From: an uncultured archaeon A07HN63
Lineage (GTDB): Archaea > Halobacteriota > Halobacteria > Halobacteriales > Haloferacaceae
Direction: 5' to 3'
Assembly (NCBI GenBank): GCA_000496215.1
Contig: KI543195.1
Location: 26,597-35,408 of the forward strand
Length of the DNA stretch: 8,812 nt
The position numbers and the translations under genes are program-made. Below the pieces are notes generated by a model. The model was given only the letters and a program-made list of their open reading frames with translations, was not told where the DNA came from and searched no databases. Below, piece by piece: positions 6,493 to 8,812 of this stretch; within the stretch, counting starts at the first letter, position 1; each line of letters opens with the position of its first letter.

Positions 6493-6514
6493 CTGATCGC
6501 AGCGAGCTTCGAGT

Positions 6515-7303
6515 ATGCACGACGACACGCATTCGACACCGCTGCTATCAAGACGCACGCTGCTCGGGGGCTGTGCCACCGCCACCACCGTCGGTCTCGC
6601 CGGCTGTTCGTCCAGATCGCTTGCCGCCGAAACGACCGTCACCCACGAGTACGACGCGGCTGCCATTGCGGCACTCGTCATCGACGTACCAAACGGAACA
6701 ATCGATGTCACCGAGGAACAGCGGGCAACAGTCGGCGTTGAGGCGACAAAACAGGCCGTCGACGACGAGGCGCTTGATCGCCTCACACTGCAGGACGAGC
6801 GAGCCGACGATCAGCTGTCGCTCACCGTCGACAGCGGAGACAGCGGGCTCCTCTCGCTGGGGCCCACGCCACGGATGGATCTCGCGGTTACCGTGCCACG
6901 GGGACTGCAACTCGATGTCGGGAGTACAAACGGAACGATCACCGTCGACACGGCAGGTGCCGACAGTATCACCGCCGAGACGACAAACGGGGAGATCGAT
7001 ATTGACACGGGCGATGCTGACAGTGTGACCGCCGAGACGACAAACGGTGATATCGGCCTCTCGGTTGCCGGGGCGACTGACGTGCAGGCCGATACGACGA
7101 ACGGCAACGTGTCGATCACGCTGCCAGCGAGTGCGGAGCCGTCGATCAGCTACGAGACAACCAACGGTGGGTTCGAGGCCAGCGGCCTCGATGCCGGGTC
7201 GATTGAGGCCGACGCCGGCGTCAAGCAGACACTCGGCAACGGAACCCACCAGCTTGCGGTCACCACGACGAACGGCGATCTCACGATTCGGGGCGAACGC
7301 TGA
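6515..7303 (+). CDS. Tat-exported lipoprotein with DUF4097-type beta-repeat domain
   Basis: A 262-residue protein. The N-terminus has a twin-arginine signal (LSRRTLLGG, Arg13-Arg14), a short hydrophobic stretch and a lipobox LAGC with the acceptor Cys31. It is therefore expected to be exported folded and lipid-anchored outside the membrane, as is usual for haloarchaeal lipoproteins. The mature part (about 45-262) is made of beta-strand repeats of the DUF4097 (putative adhesin) type. Each turn is marked by a TNG motif at 138-140, 157-159, 176-178, 195-197, 216-218 and 252-254, with an early VPNG at 58-61. The first four are exactly 19 residues apart, as expected for a right-handed beta-helix or solenoid. 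No enzymatic motif is seen. Role is unknown; a structural or adhesive surface protein fits. A weak TATA box about 27 nt upstream supports this ATG. Confidence 0.87.
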   Translation: MHDDTHSTPLLSRRTLLGGCATATTVGLAGCSSRSLAAETTVTHEYDAAAIAALVIDVPNGTIDVTEEQRATVGVEATKQAVDDEALDRLTLQDERADDQLSLTVDSGDSGLLSLGPTPRMDLAVTVPRGLQLDVGSTNGTITVDTAGADSITAETTNGEIDIDTGDADSVTAETTNGDIGLSVAGATDVQADTTNGNVSITLPASAEPSISYETTNGGFEASGLDAGSIEADAGVKQTLGNGTHQLAVTTTNGDLTIRGER

Positions 7304-7369
7304 GACGAGAGGTGACTATGATCTTGAGGCAACAATACGACGAGTAAGTTCCGTGGAGTAGTCGACATT

Positions 7370-7393
7370 GGCTACCGGTTGTTTTGGGTAGCC
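7370..7393 (+). terminator. Hairpin downstream of the lipoprotein gene, possible terminator
   Basis: GGCTACC (7370-7376) and GGTAGCC (7387-7393) form a 7-bp stem with a 10-nt T-rich loop, 67 nt after the lipoprotein stop. Archaeal termination mainly depends on T-tracts; the only one here is the loop TTTT, so this call is weak. Confidence 0.25.
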
Positions 7394-7478
7394 TGACTCG
7401 ATGTGCCTCTGTTGTTGGTAGCGTCGTTTGATTAGTAATGTAACAGGACGCAACCACGCCGTGCGTCACGTTGCTTTC

Positions 7479-7613
7479 CTAAACTGGCGTGCCAGCGGCG
7501 GTCCAGTGGATCGCCATCTCGGCTGGCAGGGCGTCCCAGACGAACAGTGCAGCAACCGCCGGAATCGCCAGCAGCCCGACAGCAAGGAGGTCGATATGGC
7601 GGTCGGGGAGCAT
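7479..7613 (-). pseudogene. Truncated SdpI/DUF1648-type membrane protein fragment
   Basis: A 44-codon frame from ATG 7613 to TAG 7479. It has one hydrophobic helix (about residues 8-26, DLLAVGLLAIPAVAALFVW) followed by LPAEMAIHWTAAGTPV. The 'LP..m.iHW...G.P' pattern is the signature of DUF1648, the N-terminal module of SdpI-family membrane proteins, which are normally 150-200 residues or more and have several helices. Here the protein stops right after the signature, and the in-frame sequence beyond the stop does not resemble the family. It is most likely the 5' remnant of a deleted gene, although a short functional protein is possible. The start has no clear promoter, and it lies 55 nt downstream of the three-TM gene on the same strand, so the two may be co-transcribed. 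Confidence 0.65.
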
Positions 7614-7668
7614 ATGCTGGCCTTTGGACAACGCCCTCTTAGCTGTGTGGCTGTCCGAAGGAGCCGGA

Positions 7669-7995
7669 TCAGGCCGCGGCGAGCGGGCCGTACCGGCTGC
7701 CGACCCCGTACGTGAGCACGGCCAACGTACTCAGCGCGAGGCCAGCGATGACGACGCCGGTGAGGAGTTGTAGCGGCGTCACGGCGATGACGGGATCGCT
7801 CCCGGCAGTCCACAGCCGGAAGAGCACGTCGTCGGCGAGGGCGACCGTGAGCGAGCCGCCGATACTGACGGCAGCGACGAAGCCGATCCAGCCGACCTGC
7901 GTTCGGGGTGGCAGATCGCGGCGGAGCGTATCGGTGAAGACGAGAATCGTCGCCAGCAGTCCGACAGTGAGGTTGAGGAGGGCAGTCACGAGCAT
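7669..7995 (-). CDS. Small three-helix membrane protein of unknown function
   Basis: A 108-residue protein that I do not recognise. It has three predicted membrane helices: about 3-21 (VTALLNLTVGLLATILVF), 35-53 (GWIGFVAAVSIGGSLTVA) and 77-97 (LLTGVVIAGLALSTLAVLTY). A basic loop after helix 1 (TLRRDLPPRTQ) suggests that this loop is cytosolic. I chose ATG 7995 because the open frame continues upstream only to TTG codons, and the extra residues are hydrophilic with no membrane or signal character. There is no strong TATA box at the leaderless spacing; a weak TCTATG near 8034 could give a short leader. It is divergent from the four-helix membrane protein at 8150 and followed by the SdpI remnant. 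No catalytic motif is seen. Confidence 0.7.
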   Translation of the reverse strand: MLVTALLNLTVGLLATILVFTDTLRRDLPPRTQVGWIGFVAAVSIGGSLTVALADDVLFRLWTAGSDPVIAVTPLQLLTGVVIAGLALSTLAVLTYGVGSRYGPLAAA

Positions 7996-8114
7996 AGTGC
8001 TGTACGTATTGGGTGACGGACGAACTGTGAAAGCATAGAAGTGACGCTGTAGCTGAGCGGACGCCGCGGTGTCGATGGTGACACGAGGAACGCCATCTTC
8101 TGTCAATCAAACAT

Positions 8115-8127
8115 TACGTTTTACGTA
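8115..8127 (+). promoter_or_regulatory. TATA element embedded in a TACGT-TTT-ACGTA dyad
   Basis: TTTTAC (8119-8124) is a TATA-like element centred about 28 nt before ATG 8150, consistent with a leaderless mRNA. It lies inside an inverted repeat with 5-bp arms (8115-8119 and 8123-8127) and a 3-nt spacer. A protein bound to this dyad would compete with TATA-binding protein, so it may be an operator. Confidence 0.5.
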
Positions 8128-8149
8128 GGTTGCCGACAATAGGGGTCAC

Positions 8150-8671
8150 ATGCAATCCGATACCGACGACTGGTACGCCAGCCGCTGGGGGCGACGCTTC
8201 TACTGGACGATCCTCGGAGCGACGTTACTGGGAGTCGGAGTTGCGATGACCGGGATCGGCATCAGGTCCAACATCCCGCCCGTCGTCTACCTGTTCGGCT
8301 TTCTGGGCGCGTCAGTGTACGCCTTCACGAGTTTCGCCAAACGGTTCGGACAGGCGGGTCGCTACCGACTGAAGATCCTCAGTCGAACGGTCGCCGTCTT
8401 CCCGCTGGTGACGGGCGTCTATCTGCTGGCGTTCAGCTTCCCAAATATCTCGGGGCAGTTGAACCTGCTCGGAAACAGCATGACCGGGGGCGACCGACTC
8501 GTCGGCGGGCTGGTCTTCGTCGCCGGCATCTACGTGAGCGCGACGCTCCGCGCGCTGGGCGGGTTCGCCGAACGCGTCCTCGGCGATGCCGCTGGCTCAA
8601 CGAACCCCGGCGACTCGAAATCGACGGGAGCAAAAGCGGACGGCAGCAACGCAAAAAGCGACCCCGAATGA
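8150..8671 (+). CDS. Four-helix membrane protein of unknown function
   Basis: A 173-residue protein that I cannot assign to a named family. Four membrane helices are predicted: about 18-38 (after the basic SRWGRRFYW), 43-63 (PPVVYLFGFLGASVYAFTSF), 78-97 (LSRTVAVFPLVTGVYLLAFS) and 116-134. The loop after helix 2 is basic (AKRFGQAGRYRLK), consistent with both ends and this loop lying in the cytosol. The last 28 residues or so form a hydrophilic Ser/Gly/Asp/Lys tail (STNPGDSKSTGAKADGSN), probably disordered. There are no transporter or enzyme motifs. The ATG is supported by a TATA-like element about 28 nt upstream. The stop (8669-8671) lies 3 nt from the end of the convergent gatA. Confidence 0.75.
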   Translation: MQSDTDDWYASRWGRRFYWTILGATLLGVGVAMTGIGIRSNIPPVVYLFGFLGASVYAFTSFAKRFGQAGRYRLKILSRTVAVFPLVTGVYLLAFSFPNISGQLNLLGNSMTGGDRLVGGLVFVAGIYVSATLRALGGFAERVLGDAAGSTNPGDSKSTGAKADGSNAKSDPE

Positions 8672-8674
8672 CGC

Positions 8675-8812
8675 TCAGTCCTCGACCGCACTTGCCGCCC
8701 GGATAATCGTCTCCTCGCCGAACTTCGGGCCGATGAGCTGACAGCCGACCGGCAGGCCATCCACGTCGCCGGCGGGCACCGAGATCGCCGGCAGATTGGC
8801 GAGATTGACGGG
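8675..8812 (-). CDS. gatA: Glu-tRNA(Gln)/Asp-tRNA(Asn) amidotransferase subunit A, C-terminal end
   Basis: The frame enters from the right edge and ends at TGA 8677-8675, giving the last 45 residues. They read PVNLANLPAISVPAG, then DGLPVGCQLIGPKFGEE, then TIIRAASAVED. This is the conserved C-terminal end of GatA and other amidase-signature enzymes: the 'N..GLPA.S.P.G...GLPVG.QLIG..F.E..ll..A' pattern. GatA releases ammonia from glutamine so that GatCAB can amidate mischarged Glu-tRNA(Gln) or Asp-tRNA(Asn), the route haloarchaea need for Gln-tRNA and often Asn-tRNA. The catalytic Lys-Ser-Ser residues lie outside the window. A different amidase-signature hydrolase cannot be ruled out, but the ending and length after the motif favour GatA. 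Confidence 0.82.
   Translation of the reverse strand, partial: PVNLANLPAISVPAGDVDGLPVGCQLIGPKFGEETIIRAASAVED

Larger units (their letters stand above)
6223..6514. other. Divergent promoter region
   Basis: These 292 nt separate two divergently transcribed genes and hold a promoter at each end. The middle (about 6260-6480) shows no convincing gene. A 36-codon + strand frame at 6293-6403 has no promoter-like spacing or recognisable motif. No repeats stand out. Confidence 0.5.

Noticed and set aside
7996..8106. N-terminal extension of the three-TM protein from a TTG codon
   Set aside because: There is no ATG or GTG start in the extension. The added residues are hydrophilic and precede a natural start at the first membrane helix.

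Overview
The window looks like a haloarchaeal chromosome (class Halobacteria). The proteins are rich in Asp, Glu, Thr and Ala. Several genes have a TATA-like box about 27 nt upstream of the ATG and no visible Shine-Dalgarno, which points to leaderless mRNAs. The protein families are typical of Halobacteria: a Bat-type (bacterio-opsin activator) HTH regulator, a DUF7344 winged-helix protein, a haloarchaeal PadR-like regulator, an amphi-Trp protein and a Tat-exported DUF4097-type lipoprotein. Family names come from motif recognition by eye; no search was run.

Layout. Positions 1-411 (+) hold the 3' end of a MATE-family transporter. Positions 1518-465 (-) are a compact three-gene operon joined by two ATGA stop/start overlaps: an 82-aa unknown, a DUF7344 protein and a PadR-like regulator. 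Positions 5345-1653 (-) are one very large gene (1230 aa) with alternating PAS and GAF sensor domains ending in a Bat-type HTH. Positions 5346-5934 are a long non-coding stretch. It carries three tandem 23-bp repeats, a perfect 9-bp hairpin and a wider inverted repeat. Next come a small amphi-Trp protein (6222-5935, -) and, divergently, a DUF4097-type lipoprotein (6515-7303, +). Then follow a truncated SdpI/DUF1648 fragment (7613-7479, -), a three-TM protein (7995-7669, -), a divergent four-TM protein (8150-8671, +), and the 3' end of gatA (8812-8675, -), which converges on it with only a 3-nt gap.

The left two thirds is a regulatory block, with three DNA-binding-type proteins on one strand. 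The large protein is probably a cytosolic sensor and transcription factor. The small operon probably encodes two winged-helix regulators made together with an uncharacterised helical partner. Nothing in the sequence identifies their targets. The right third is ordinary envelope and housekeeping genes with short gaps. No tRNA, rRNA, CRISPR array or intact transposase is visible. The least explained DNA is 5346-5934.
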